From Bog-756 sp963845485 (GTDB lineage: Bacteria > Actinomycetota > Acidimicrobiia > Acidimicrobiales > RAAP-2): DNA of 64,000 nt. Below, piece after piece: positions 50,261-60,033 of this stretch. Below the pieces are notes generated by a model, which was not told the DNA's origin, searched no databases, and saw nothing but the letters and a program-made list of their open reading frames with translations. Numbering within the stretch: the stretch's first letter is position 1; the number at the start of each line of letters is the position of its first letter. The DNA lies in contig CAWJSI010000014.1 of assembly GCA_963845485.1 (NCBI GenBank), positions 62,001 through 126,000 of the forward strand, in the 5' to 3' direction. The translations under genes were made by a program, and so were the position numbers.

Positions 50261-51682
50261 GTGAACGACACTGACGAGTTGTGGATATTGTGCTCCGAGG
50301 CCTTGCGTGAGCAGGTTTCCGACTCCATCTGGCAGGCCTACCTGTCTGGAATCACACCGCTCTCCATCGAAGACGACGAAATTGTCCTGGGTGTGCCCAA
50401 CACCCTGATTCGTGACCGAGTCGAGTCCCGATTTCTCGGCCTCATCCAGGACACCCTGACCGGCACCGTGGGCCGGGACCTGGTCGTACAGCTGGAGGTT
50501 GTCGCCCCGGAGCCTCAATCGGCCGAAGACCTGCTCCCCGTCGACCGCTCTCCGCTCCCGTCGGCTCCCGTTCCCTCGGACGCGGTACCGCCATCGCCGT
50601 GGCGCGAGCGGTCTCCGGCGCAGCCCACCAACGGGCGACCGGGGACCTTCGAGTCACCGGTGCTCGATCCCCGCTACACCTTCGACACGTTCGTCATTGC
50701 TTCGTCCAACCGGTTCGCCCACGCTGCCGCTCAGTCAGTGGCCGAGTCCCCGGCGCAGTCCTACAACCCCCTGTTCATCTACGGCGACGCGGGTTTGGGC
50801 AAAACCCACCTCCTCCACGCCATCGGTAACTACGTCCTGGACAACTTCAGTGGCCGCCACGTCCGTTACCTGACGACCGAGACCTATATGAACGAGTTCG
50901 TCGACGCCATCCGGACCAACGCCACCACGGCGTTCAAGCGGCGCTATCGCGAGTGCGACGTCCTTCTCATCGACGACGTCCAGTTCATGGAACGTAAGGA
51001 GTCGCTCCAAGAGGAGTTCTTCCACACCTTCAATTCCTTGTACGGGGCCTCTAAACAGATCGTTCTCACGTCGGACCGGCCCCCCAAATCGATAGCCACG
51101 CTTGAAGACCGCCTCCGGAGCCGCTTTCTCTCCGGTTTGATCACCATCGTCCAGCCCCCCGACCTCGAGACCCGCTTGGCCATCCTTCAGGCCAAGGCCG
51201 AACACGAGCAGGTCAACGTGCCTGACGACGTCCTGGACTTCATCGCCACCCACGTCAAGGACAACATCCGCGAACTGGAAGGGGCGTTGATCCGGGTCAC
51301 CGCTTTCGCCAGCCTCTATCGCCAACCTATGAGCCGGGAACTGGCCGAACAGGTCCTTTCCGACATCGTGTCGGCTCATCAACCCCGTCGAATCACCCCA
51401 CAGGTGATCCTCGAAGCCACATCGGAGACCTTCGGTTTTTCGGTCGAGGAGCTCTGCGGCCCCAATCGGCGACGCCCACTGGTCACAGCCAGACAAGTCA
51501 GTATGTATGTGTTTCGCGAACTCACCGACTTCAGTTATCCGGCCATCGGTCGTGAGTTCGGTGGTCGTGACCACTCCACGGTGATGCACGCCGTCGACAA
51601 GATCGGCGGTCTGATGAAGGAGCGTCACCAGATCTACAACCAGGTGACCGATCTCATCGTTCGGATCAAGAGCGGTGCGTGA
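50261..51682 (+). CDS. dnaA: chromosomal replication initiator DnaA
   Basis: 473 residues in the four-domain layout. Domain I: LWILCSEALREQVSDSIWQA. A Pro-rich domain II spans about 95-140. Domain III is the AAA+ ATPase with Walker A GDAGLGKTH, Walker B VLLIDDVQF and the arginine-finger segment RFLSGL. Domain IV is DNA-binding, with RRRPLVTARQVSMYVFREL and GREFGGRDHSTVMHA. GTG 50261 is preceded by GGCGGAGG; an upstream in-frame ATG at 50213 lies within the DnaA-box cluster and is unlikely. It initiates replication at oriC just downstream. Confidence 0.98.
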   Translation: MNDTDELWILCSEALREQVSDSIWQAYLSGITPLSIEDDEIVLGVPNTLIRDRVESRFLGLIQDTLTGTVGRDLVVQLEVVAPEPQSAEDLLPVDRSPLPSAPVPSDAVPPSPWRERSPAQPTNGRPGTFESPVLDPRYTFDTFVIASSNRFAHAAAQSVAESPAQSYNPLFIYGDAGLGKTHLLHAIGNYVLDNFSGRHVRYLTTETYMNEFVDAIRTNATTAFKRRYRECDVLLIDDVQFMERKESLQEEFFHTFNSLYGASKQIVLTSDRPPKSIATLEDRLRSRFLSGLITIVQPPDLETRLAILQAKAEHEQVNVPDDVLDFIATHVKDNIRELEGALIRVTAFASLYRQPMSRELAEQVLSDIVSAHQPRRITPQVILEATSETFGFSVEELCGPNRRRPLVTARQVSMYVFRELTDFSYPAIGREFGGRDHSTVMHAVDKIGGLMKERHQIYNQVTDLIVRIKSGA

Positions 51683-51769
51683 TCGAGGTTTGACTCTTCT
51701 CTCCGGAACCCCTCCGACCCGACCTCGCCTCGTGCCCCTCTCTTGGACCAGGGGTCTCTTTCCAGAGGT

Positions 51770-52000
51770 TGTGCACTATCTGTGGATATCTACGGTCCAA
51801 TCTGGGGTAATGCTGTGAACCCCGGTGAACTTGTCCATAACCCGACACCTTCCGGACTTGCCGTCGACACAACCACCAGGAAACGGTGGACAGAGCGGGG
51901 ATGACCAAAACCCTCTGAACAGGGACGATTGAGGTTCATCCACAATCCACAGGGCTTATTACCATCACTACCTAATTAGATCTATAAAACAAAAGCGAGA
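51770..52000. other. oriC: chromosomal replication origin oriC
   Basis: The 330-base dnaA-dnaN gap (51683-52012) contains several near-consensus DnaA boxes: TGTGGATAT (51781, reverse), TTGTCCATA (51831), a weaker GGTGGACAG (about 51885, reverse), TCATCCACA (51936) and CAATCCACA (51943). An AT-rich stretch at 51955-51994 (TTATTACCATCACTACCTAA and the bases after it), the only such run nearby, is the probable unwinding element. The dnaA-dnaN location is the standard actinobacterial oriC. The box number is lower than in Streptomyces. Confidence 0.85.
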
Positions 52001-52012
52001 AAGGACTCCCTG

Positions 52013-53158
52013 GTGAAGTTTCGATGCGAGCGTGACTCCCTGGTGGAAGTACTCACCACTGCAGGCCGTGCTGTCAGCGCGCGCACTACAGCCATGGCAC
52101 TGAGCGGGGTCAGAATTGAGGCGTCGGGAAATCACCTCGCCGTGGTGGGTACCGATCTGGACCTGACCGTGCACGCCTCGACCGAAGCCATCGGCATCTC
52201 CGACGGCGTATGTGTCGCCCCGGCCCGTCTGCTGGCCGACATTGTCCGATCCTTGGAGCCCGGGGCGGTCACCATCGAGGCGGAGGGGGAGAAGATCGAG
52301 ATCGGTGCAGCCCGGTCCAGGTTCAGCCTTCGCACCTTTCCGGTGGACGACTTCCCCACGCTGCCCGAACCACCACAACCGGCCACCTTCTTGCCCGCCG
52401 ACCATCTGGCCAGCGCGCTTCGTCAGGTAGTCCGCGCCGCGTCGAGCGACGACGCCCGCCCTTTGCTCACCGGGGTGCTGATAGCCGCAGAGGGGAGCGG
52501 GGTCCGCCTGGTGGCGACCGACTCCTACCGGCTGGCCATGCGGGATATCGATGGGAGCGATGCCCTCGTCGACAGTGCACAGATTCTGGTGCCGGCCCGG
52601 GCCCTGGCTGAGTTGCAGAGGCTCTCGGTGCTCGGATCGGCAGGAAAGGAATCGGCAACAGGGTCAGAGGGCGAGGATGCCTCCGGCCCGACTGTTGGGC
52701 TGTCGGTCGGCGATCACGACGTGACCTTTACTGCCGGCGGGGTCAAAGTGAGTACGCGACTCCTCGACGGGAGCTATCCCGACTACCGCCAACTCATTCC
52801 GGCCGAGTACCCGAACCGCCTCCATGTGGGGAAGGACTCGTTACTCGACGCTCTCCGACGCGTACGGCTCCTGGTCCGCGACAACACCACCCCGGTGCGG
52901 CTCTCCATGAGGCCGGGAGGGGTGGATCTGACCGTGGTCTCCCAGGAGGTGGGCGACGCCAGTGAGACGGTGGATGCCGATTTTGACGGCACCGAACTGA
53001 CCATTGCGTTCAATCCCACCTATCTCATCGATGGGGTGGAGGCAGTCACCGGTGATGAGGTCCTCTTGGAGACGGTGGATGCCACCAAGCCGGCGACCGT
53101 TCGAGCTGCGGAGGAGACCAATTTCCGGTATCTCTTGATGCCGGTACGCGTTTCCTGA
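52013..53158 (+). CDS. dnaN: DNA polymerase III beta subunit (sliding clamp)
   Basis: Ring-shaped processivity clamp of DNA polymerase. 381 residues in three repeated clamp domains, starting MKFRCERDSLVEVLTTAGRA and ending in the conserved NFRYLLMPVRVS; RPLLTGVLIAA and VATDSYRLAMRDI mark the second domain. A Gly/Ser/Glu insertion around residue 205-222 is moderately long. GTG 52013 follows GAGAAAGGACTCCCTG. Confidence 0.98.
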   Translation: MKFRCERDSLVEVLTTAGRAVSARTTAMALSGVRIEASGNHLAVVGTDLDLTVHASTEAIGISDGVCVAPARLLADIVRSLEPGAVTIEAEGEKIEIGAARSRFSLRTFPVDDFPTLPEPPQPATFLPADHLASALRQVVRAASSDDARPLLTGVLIAAEGSGVRLVATDSYRLAMRDIDGSDALVDSAQILVPARALAELQRLSVLGSAGKESATGSEGEDASGPTVGLSVGDHDVTFTAGGVKVSTRLLDGSYPDYRQLIPAEYPNRLHVGKDSLLDALRRVRLLVRDNTTPVRLSMRPGGVDLTVVSQEVGDASETVDADFDGTELTIAFNPTYLIDGVEAVTGDEVLLETVDATKPATVRAAEETNFRYLLMPVRVS

Positions 53159-53180
53159 GCCATCGGCCTACCGCTACCTC

Positions 53181-54296
53181 GTGTACCTCGTATCCCTGGC
53201 CATCACCGACTTCCGAAACATCGTCGAGCTGTCGATCGAGCCCGACCCGGCGGGAACCACGGTGATCACCGGACGGAACGGAGCGGGAAAGACGAGCGTC
53301 CTCGAAGCGGTCACCTACCTGTCCACTCTGCAGTCGTTCAGGGGTTCGCCGCGTGAAGCCATGGTCCGACGTGGCGCAGAACACGCCATTTTGCGAGCGG
53401 AAACCCTGGTCGAAGGAAGAGCGGTGACCATCGAGGCTGAGATATCGGCCTCGGGACGCTCACGGACGATGGTCAACCGTCAGGTAGTCAGGAGGCGCGG
53501 CGACCTACACCAGGCCCTGCGGACCACGGTCTTCTCGCCCGAGGACATCGGGGTCGTCCGGGCTGGTCCGAGCGATCGTCGCCGGTTTCTTGACGAAACC
53601 CTGGCGGTGGTGGATCCCAAGGCCGCCCGCAGCGCCGAGGATGTGGAGAAGGTTCTTCGCCAACGGGCTGCGCTCCTGCGCACGTCGGGGAGGCGACTCT
53701 CCCCGGAGGTGGCGTCCACCCTCGACGTTTGGGATGCACGGCTCGCCGAGGCCGGTACGACGCTGGTCGAAGCCCGAGAGGAACTGATCGAAGCGCTGAC
53801 CCCGCTAGCCGGGGCCCACTACTCAAGGTTGGCCGGAACCCAAACCGACCTCGGGTTGGCATACGTCCGCTCCTGGGACGGCCGGCTGTCTGATGCTTTG
53901 TTGGAAGCCCGGACCAAAGATGTTGAACGGGGGGTCTCCACAGTGGGCCCCCATCGCGACGAGCTGGAGCTGAGCGTGGGAGGCCTTCCCAGTCGGACCC
54001 ACGCCTCGCAGGGGGAGCAGAGATCGTTGGCCCTGGCGCTCCAACTGGCCGCACACCAGCTGGCCACCGAACGCCTGGGCTCGGCTCCGGTACTCCTTCT
54101 CGACGACGTCTTCTCAGAGCTCGACCCGTTCCGGTCCCAGGCCCTTTTGGCCGGCCTCCCTCCCGGACAGGCCCTCTTGACCACCGCCTTGCCGGCCCCG
54201 GCCGAGGTGGAGCCGGCCCGCGTGTACCGGGTGGAAGCGGGGGGGAGGGCCAATGTGGTCGAGCTGCCGGCAGCCGGCGGCGGGTCGCCGAGCTGA
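53181..54296 (+). CDS. recF: DNA replication and repair protein RecF
   Basis: SMC-like ATPase acting with RecO/RecR in single-strand gap repair. 371 residues: LAITDFRNI, Walker A TGRNGAGKTSVLEAV, STVGPHRDELEL, signature SQGEQRSLALALQLA and Walker B LLLDDVFSELD. GTG 53181, 22 bases after dnaN. Its TGA overlaps the next ATG (TGATG). Confidence 0.97.
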   Translation: MYLVSLAITDFRNIVELSIEPDPAGTTVITGRNGAGKTSVLEAVTYLSTLQSFRGSPREAMVRRGAEHAILRAETLVEGRAVTIEAEISASGRSRTMVNRQVVRRRGDLHQALRTTVFSPEDIGVVRAGPSDRRRFLDETLAVVDPKAARSAEDVEKVLRQRAALLRTSGRRLSPEVASTLDVWDARLAEAGTTLVEAREELIEALTPLAGAHYSRLAGTQTDLGLAYVRSWDGRLSDALLEARTKDVERGVSTVGPHRDELELSVGGLPSRTHASQGEQRSLALALQLAAHQLATERLGSAPVLLLDDVFSELDPFRSQALLAGLPPGQALLTTALPAPAEVEPARVYRVEAGGRANVVELPAAGGGSPS

Positions 54297-54613
54297 TGGT
54301 GCCGCCGTCGGACCGGGGCGATACCGGGCCACGGTCCTTGGAGGCCTCGCTCGATGCTGTGTCGAGGAAGTTGGGTATGCGGGACTCACGTGGACTCGGC
54401 CGGCTCTTTGCCCACTGGTCCGAGATCGTGGGACCGGGGATGGCCGAGCACGTCCGACCGGTACGCCTCGACCAGGAATCCCTGGTCGTGACCGTCGATC
54501 ACCCGGCCTGGGCCACCCAGGTGCGCCGGATGGGCGACCAACTGCTCGACCGGGTGGCTGAGGAGACCGGCGCCCAGCGCCCGGCAAGGGTGGACGTACG
54601 GGTTCAACGGTGA
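54296..54613 (+). CDS. DUF721 (DciA-like) protein
   Basis: 105 residues matching the DUF721/DciA family found between recF and gyrB in actinobacteria: LEASLDAVSRKLGM, LFAHWSEIVGPGMAEHVRPV, and LVVTVDHPAWATQVRRMGDQLL. DciA proteins help load the replicative helicase in bacteria lacking DnaC, which suits the context. Translationally coupled to recF. Confidence 0.9.
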   Translation: MVPPSDRGDTGPRSLEASLDAVSRKLGMRDSRGLGRLFAHWSEIVGPGMAEHVRPVRLDQESLVVTVDHPAWATQVRRMGDQLLDRVAEETGAQRPARVDVRVQR

Positions 54614-54783
54614 TCCGGCCCCTCGGGCCGGCGACCATCGGTCAGGTAGGGCACCCCTGAGGGCTACACTGGGACCTTGGAATCGGGGTACCGCCACCGT
54701 CTCCGGAATGCGTCCAGCGCACCGCCGACGAGCTTGTTCCGCTGGTTCCCGATCAGTCACTCGATGTTGGAAAGGGCGCGCCT

Positions 54784-56721
54784 GTGGCGCTGAAACAAGA
54801 CGGCGGGGACGAACCGACCTATAACGCCGACGACATCACCGTGCTGGAGGGCCTCGAGCCCGTCCGGAAGCGTCCGGGCATGTACATCGGTTCGACCGGA
54901 CCCACCGGACTGCATCACCTGGTCTGGGAGGTGGTCGACAACTCGGTGGACGAGGCTATGGCGGGCTTCTGTACGCAGATCGACGTCACACTTCTGGCCG
55001 ACGGGGGAGTGCGGGTAGTCGACAACGGTCGCGGCATCCCCACCGGGCCGATGGCCGGCCAGAAGGGCAAGTCCGCCGCCGAGGTCGTCCTCACTGTGCT
55101 GCACGCCGGCGGCAAGTTCGGTGAGGGTGGCGGCTACAAGGTCTCCGGTGGGCTGCACGGAGTGGGCATCTCTGTGGTTAACGCGCTCTCCACCCGACTC
55201 CTCTTGGAGATCGACAGCGACGGCGACCATCATTCGCTGGAGTTCAAGGACGGCGGCAAGCCGATCGGGAAGCTGGAGGTCACCGGCAAGGCGCCTCGCG
55301 GCCGGACCGGAACCACCATCACCTTCTGGCCCGACGCCTCCATCTTCGAAGAAGTGGAGTTCCGAGCCCAGACGGTGACGGAGCGCCTCCAGGTGATGGC
55401 CTTCTTGAACAAGGGTCTCGAGATCCGCTTCACCGACGAGCGCCCAGACGGGGCGTCCCAGATCTTCAAGTACAAAGACGGGATCGTCGACTTCGTCCGG
55501 CACCTCAACGCCTCCAAAGAGGCCCTGTTCCGCAAGGTCAGTTCGCTGGAGCAGAAGGAGGAGACCATGGAGGTGGAATTGGCCCTCCAGTGGAACACCG
55601 GCTTCTACGAGAGTATCCACTCCTTCGCCAACGGCATCTCAACCATCGACGGCGGCATGCACGAGGAGGGGTTCAAGAAGTCCCTCACCAACGTGGCCAA
55701 CAAGTACGCACGAGCTAAGGGCACCCTGAAGGAAAAGGACGAGAACCTGCGCGGTGAGGACATCCGCGAAGGTCTTACCGCCATCATCTCGGTTCGGCTC
55801 CAAGACCCGCAGTTCGAGGGACAGACCAAGGCCAAGCTCGGAAACGTGCCCGTCCGCTCGCTCGTGGAACGGGCCACCAACGAGAAGCTGGCCGAATGGT
55901 TCGAGGAGAACCCGCGCGAGGCCGGGCAGATCATCCAGAAGAGCATGTCGGCGGCCCGGGCCCGGGTGGCGGCCCAATCGGCCCGGGACCTCACCCGGCG
56001 GAAGTCGTCGCTCGACGGTGCCGGACTGCCGGGCAAGTTGGTCGACTGTTCGTCACGAGACCCTCGTGAGAGCGAACTGTTCATCGTGGAAGGCAACTCG
56101 GCCGGTGGCTCGGCCAAGGACGCCCGCAACCCGCGGACCCAAGCAATCCTGCCCATCCGGGGAAAGATCCTGAACGTCGAGCGGGCCCGTATCGACAAGA
56201 TGTTGAAGAACACCGAGATCCAGGCGCTCATCGCGGCCATCGGTGCGGGCCTGGCTGAAGACTTTGATGTGACCAAGGCCCGCTACCACAAGATCATCAT
56301 CCTGGCCGACGCCGACGTGGATGGATCCCACATCCGGACCCTGCTGCTGACGTTCTTCTTCCGCCAGATGAAGCCGCTGGTGGAAGGGGGCTTCGTTTAC
56401 GTTGCCCAGCCTCCTCTGTACTCCACACTGGTGGGGAAAGAGAAGATCTACCTGAAGGACGACACAGCCAAGACAGCGTTCCTGGCCGAGAACCCGAACC
56501 ACAAGGCCGACTTCCAACGACTGAAGGGTCTGGGGGAGATGGACTTCGGGGAGTTGCGCGACACCACGATGGACCCGGGAAGGCGATCCCTCCTCCAGGT
56601 GGCCGTGGAGCAGGCGGCCGTGGCCGACGAGGTGTGTTCGGTGCTGATGGGCGAGGACGTCGATCTCCGGCGTCACTTCATCCAGACCAACGCCAAAGAC
56701 GTTCGCTTCCTCGACATCTGA
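54784..56721 (+). CDS. gyrB: DNA gyrase subunit B
   Basis: ATPase subunit of gyrase. 645 residues: GHKL ATP-binding domain (VLEGLEPVRKRPGMYIGSTG, VVDNSVDEA, VVDNGRGIP, GGLHGVGISVVNALS), transducer domain, TOPRIM motif FIVEGNSAGGSAKD and the metal-binding ILADADVDGSHIRTL, ending in TNAKDVRFLDI. GTG 54784 is preceded by GGAAAGGGCG. The 170-base gap before it has a TACACT that may be a -10 (54665-54670). No intein. Confidence 0.98.
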   Translation: MALKQDGGDEPTYNADDITVLEGLEPVRKRPGMYIGSTGPTGLHHLVWEVVDNSVDEAMAGFCTQIDVTLLADGGVRVVDNGRGIPTGPMAGQKGKSAAEVVLTVLHAGGKFGEGGGYKVSGGLHGVGISVVNALSTRLLLEIDSDGDHHSLEFKDGGKPIGKLEVTGKAPRGRTGTTITFWPDASIFEEVEFRAQTVTERLQVMAFLNKGLEIRFTDERPDGASQIFKYKDGIVDFVRHLNASKEALFRKVSSLEQKEETMEVELALQWNTGFYESIHSFANGISTIDGGMHEEGFKKSLTNVANKYARAKGTLKEKDENLRGEDIREGLTAIISVRLQDPQFEGQTKAKLGNVPVRSLVERATNEKLAEWFEENPREAGQIIQKSMSAARARVAAQSARDLTRRKSSLDGAGLPGKLVDCSSRDPRESELFIVEGNSAGGSAKDARNPRTQAILPIRGKILNVERARIDKMLKNTEIQALIAAIGAGLAEDFDVTKARYHKIIILADADVDGSHIRTLLLTFFFRQMKPLVEGGFVYVAQPPLYSTLVGKEKIYLKDDTAKTAFLAENPNHKADFQRLKGLGEMDFGELRDTTMDPGRRSLLQVAVEQAAVADEVCSVLMGEDVDLRRHFIQTNAKDVRFLDI

Positions 56722-56792
56722 GGAAGCCCTTCCTGACCGATCGGCGGCGATCGAGTCCGGGACGAGACGAGTGAGACGGAGAAGGACACTGC

Positions 56793-59276
56793 ATGCCAGG
56801 ACGTGACAACGACGGTCCAGGGACGGGCACCGAAGAGGACGTCTCGGGCTTCATCGAGCCCATCGAGATCCAAGAGGAGATGGAGCGATCCTTCCTCGAG
56901 TATTCGATGTCGGTCATCGTCTCGCGAGCCCTCCCTGACGTGCGCGACGGTCTGAAGCCGGTTCACCGGCGGATTCTGTATTCCATGTACGACCAGCGCC
57001 TTCTGCCGGATCGACCCCACACCAAGTGCGCCAAAGTGGTCGGGGACGTCATGGGCTCCTACCACCCACACGGCGACTCGTCGATCTACGAAGCCTTGGC
57101 CCGCATGGTCCAGGAGTTCTCCATGCGTCACCCGCTGGTGGACGGTCACGGCAACTTCGGCGGCACCGGGCCGGACGAAGGTCCAGCGGCCATGCGTTAC
57201 ACCGAGTGTCGCCTCGGCTCGCTGGCCCTCGAGTTGATGGCGGGAATCGACCAGGAGACGGTCGACTTCACCCCCAACTACGACGCCACCTCCGAAGAGC
57301 CGACCGTCCTTCCTTCACGGTTCCCGAACATCCTGGTCAACGGCTCACAGGGCATCGCGGTGGGGATGGCCACCAACATCCCGCCGCACAACCTTGGCGA
57401 GGTGATCGACGCCACCATCCATCTGTTGGAGCATCCGGACTCCACCCCGGACGATCTCATGCAGTTCGTCAAGGGCCCGGACTTCCCGACGGGTGCCCTG
57501 ATCCTCGGGCGCCAAGGCATTCTCGATGCGCTGCGTACCGGCAAGGGGTCGATCAAACTGCGCGCCGTGGCCGAGATCGACGAGGGTCGTGACGGAGCGA
57601 CGCGGATCGTGGTGTCCGAGATGCCGTACCAGACCTCGGTGGCAACCGTGGAGAAGAAAATCTCCGAGTTGGTGCGGACCGGGGACATCGACGGGATCGC
57701 GGAGGCCCAGGACGACTCCTCGGGGGGAAAGACCCGCTTGGTCATCCGACTCAAGCGAGACGCCAACGCCAACGTGGTCCTGAACAACCTGTTCAAGCAG
57801 ACGCCGCTGCAGACCAGCTTCAGTGTGAACGCGGTGGCGCTCGTGGATGGGGTGCCTCGCACCCTCAACTTGGCCCAGATGCTCACGCACTACGTGGCCC
57901 ACCAGGTCGAGGTCGTCACGCGTCGGTCACAGTTCCTCTTGGACAAGGCCCGAGCCAGGGCCCACGTGGTCGAAGGGCTTCTGAAGGCCATCGACATGCT
58001 CGATGCCGTGATCGCCGCCATCAGGGGGTCCGAGGATCGCCCGGCCGCGATGGAGGCACTCAGGGCCACGCCCTTCGACTTCTCTGAGGAGCAGGCGAAC
58101 CACATCCTCGACATGACGCTCGCCCGGCTCACCCGGCTCGGCCGCACGAATCTCGAAGACGAGATGGCCAAGCTTTTGGAGGAGATCGCCGAGCTGGAGT
58201 CCATCCTCAACGACCCGGCCAAGCTCCGGGGCGTGATCGCCACCGAGATGGGCGAGATCCGGGAAAAGTTTGCTAACGACCGCCGGACGGTGATCACCCA
58301 CGACCCCGGCGACATGAATGTCGAGGACCTGGTGGACGACGAGGAACTCGTCGTCACCATGAGCCGGGCCGGCTACATCAAGGCCGTTTCGGCGGATGCC
58401 TTCCGCACTCAAGGTCGCGGCGGTCGGGGAATTCAAGGGGCGAAGCTGAAAGAAGAGGATCTCATCGATGACGTCGTGCACACGTCGTCGCACGCCCACC
58501 TCTTGCTGTTCTCCAACCGGGGTCGCGTATTCCGGCTACGGGCACTAGAGATTCCCATGAAGGAGCGGACGGCTCGAGGGACAGCCATCGTGAACCTGTT
58601 ACCGCTGGCGCCCAATGAGAGCATCCAGGCCATCATTGGTACGCGTGACTTTGCCGCCGACAACTATCTGGTGTTCTCCACCAAGCTGGGCCAGATCAAA
58701 AAGACCGCCTTCAGCGAGTACGACAAGTCACGGCGTGAGGGCTTCATTGCCATCAACCTTCGCGACGGAGACGAACTGGTTCGGGTCGTGGAGACCCACG
58801 GCGATGACGACGTGTTCCTGGTGACCCAGTCAGGCATGACGATCCGCTTCTCCGAACAGGATGTCCGGGCCATGGGACGGGATGCTGCGGGTGTCCGCGG
58901 GGTCCGACTGAAGGCTGGGGACGAGGTCGTCTCCTGTGACATTGCGCGCGACGAAGCGGACATCCTCCTCGTCACCGACGCGGGCTACGGCAAACGGACC
59001 AAGGTGGAGCGGTTCAACCGGCAGGCGCGGGGTGGTCAGGGTGTACGCGGCATCCGGTTGACGGCCAAGCGGGGCAAAGTGGTCGCGGCCTTCATGGCCG
59101 GACTGGAAGATGAGATCCTGCTTATCTCGACCACGGGTGTTGTGATTCGGACGGCTGTGCGTGAGATCGCCTCGCAAGGCCGGGACGCAACCGGCGTCCG
59201 GGTGATGAACCTCGACGACGGCGATGCGGTGGCCGCCGTGGCCCCGGTGGCGGGCGAGGTCTCCGGGCCGGCGTAG
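56793..59276 (+). CDS. gyrA: DNA gyrase subunit A
   Basis: Breakage-reunion subunit of gyrase. 827 residues: YHPHGDSSIYEALARM is the quinolone-resistance region, with Ser at position 83 and Glu at 87 in E. coli numbering, i.e. no typical resistance change; the catalytic Tyr is in AAMRYTECRLG; the DNA-wrapping C-terminal domain begins with the GyrA box QGRGGRG and contains beta-pinwheel repeats. ATG 56793 follows GGAGAAGGACACTGC, 71 bases after gyrB. Confidence 0.98.
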   Translation: MPGRDNDGPGTGTEEDVSGFIEPIEIQEEMERSFLEYSMSVIVSRALPDVRDGLKPVHRRILYSMYDQRLLPDRPHTKCAKVVGDVMGSYHPHGDSSIYEALARMVQEFSMRHPLVDGHGNFGGTGPDEGPAAMRYTECRLGSLALELMAGIDQETVDFTPNYDATSEEPTVLPSRFPNILVNGSQGIAVGMATNIPPHNLGEVIDATIHLLEHPDSTPDDLMQFVKGPDFPTGALILGRQGILDALRTGKGSIKLRAVAEIDEGRDGATRIVVSEMPYQTSVATVEKKISELVRTGDIDGIAEAQDDSSGGKTRLVIRLKRDANANVVLNNLFKQTPLQTSFSVNAVALVDGVPRTLNLAQMLTHYVAHQVEVVTRRSQFLLDKARARAHVVEGLLKAIDMLDAVIAAIRGSEDRPAAMEALRATPFDFSEEQANHILDMTLARLTRLGRTNLEDEMAKLLEEIAELESILNDPAKLRGVIATEMGEIREKFANDRRTVITHDPGDMNVEDLVDDEELVVTMSRAGYIKAVSADAFRTQGRGGRGIQGAKLKEEDLIDDVVHTSSHAHLLLFSNRGRVFRLRALEIPMKERTARGTAIVNLLPLAPNESIQAIIGTRDFAADNYLVFSTKLGQIKKTAFSEYDKSRREGFIAINLRDGDELVRVVETHGDDDVFLVTQSGMTIRFSEQDVRAMGRDAAGVRGVRLKAGDEVVSCDIARDEADILLVTDAGYGKRTKVERFNRQARGGQGVRGIRLTAKRGKVVAAFMAGLEDEILLISTTGVVIRTAVREIASQGRDATGVRVMNLDDGDAVAAVAPVAGEVSGPA

Positions 59277-59334
59277 GCGAGAAGGAGGGCCAGTGGGCGG
59301 ATCGGACGTGGTGTAGCGTCGTGCACTGGTTTAG

Positions 59335-59411
59335 GGGGCTATAGCTCAGTCGGTTAGAGCGCAGCACTGATAATGCTGAGGTCGCTGGTTCGATTCCAGC
59401 TAGCCCCACCA
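59335..59411 (+). tRNA. tRNA-Ile (anticodon GAT)
   Basis: A full cloverleaf can be drawn: acceptor GGGGCTA/TAGCCCC, D-arm with AGCTCAGTCGGTTAGAGC, anticodon arm GCACTGATAATGC with anticodon GAT, T-arm CTGGTTCGATTCCAG, discriminator A and encoded CCA at 59409-59411. Location just after gyrA is usual for tRNA-Ile in many bacteria, where tRNA-Ala normally follows; here an integrase-bearing element follows instead. Confidence 0.97.
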
Positions 59412-59500
59412 GCGTGAACGTGGTTTTTGGCTCCGGACTTGGCGGCCTCTAGGGCGCGTTTAGGGCGCGACGCATGCCAACCTCAGTCCTGATGAGCCCT

Positions 59501-60019
59501 CTAGCCGGGACGATCCCACCCGTCCCAGTCCTTTTGAAACTCTTCCCACGGGTCGATGGGGATTCGTTCAGCGAAGGACTCGATTGTCTCCACGACCGTA
59601 AAGCCCTCGTAGGCATTGAAGCTGACTGCCCAGCGATTGAGGAATCCCTCATATCCGAGCAGAGCGAATGGGAGCCCATCGTCCATTACAAACCTGACCG
59701 GTGCTTCCCAAGCCAAGTCCTCAAATGGAGGAAGACAGAGCGTCACCGTACGAACAACACACTGCCAGTCGTGGCCTAGGAATGTGACCTTGTCGTCGCC
59801 GTCCTCCCCATCCTCGGGAAAGTCAATGTCTAGAGCGTCGCCCACACCTCTCGGGAAAACAGTTATCGGTGCTCCTGTGTCGATAAGCGCGTTGGAGCCG
59901 ATGTGAATATCCCCATGATCTAGGCGAACGTCGACTGTTGGCCTGAGGATCACTTTGTCAGGTACAAAGGATTCCTCTTCGCGCCATGGGAAAATATGAA
60001 ACCGACTCGACTCCGCCAC
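59501..60019 (-). CDS. retropepsin-like aspartic protease-fold protein
   Basis: 172 residues. A single pepsin/retropepsin half-fold is suggested by the active-site motif ALIDTGAPITVF (D47-T48-G49-A50) and the downstream hydrophobic-hydrophobic-Gly element FALLGYEGFL (about residues 118-127), in the order of retroviral-type proteases that dimerise to give the two Asp. A strand pair TVDVRLDHGDIHIGSNA precedes the DTG loop. The tail is Trp/Asp-rich. The start is GTG 60019, 14 bases after the stop of the DUF5678-like gene, without a clear ribosome binding site, so coupled translation is likely. Proteolysis itself is an inference. Confidence 0.65.
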   Translation of the reverse strand: MAESSRFHIFPWREEESFVPDKVILRPTVDVRLDHGDIHIGSNALIDTGAPITVFPRGVGDALDIDFPEDGEDGDDKVTFLGHDWQCVVRTVTLCLPPFEDLAWEAPVRFVMDDGLPFALLGYEGFLNRWAVSFNAYEGFTVVETIESFAERIPIDPWEEFQKDWDGWDRPG

Positions 60020-60033
60020 GCTGCGGGTGGTGT

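Noticed and set aside
59409..59436. CCAC ... GTGGTTTTT after tRNA-Ile as a terminator
   Set aside because: Stem of only four bases; the T-run alone is not enough.
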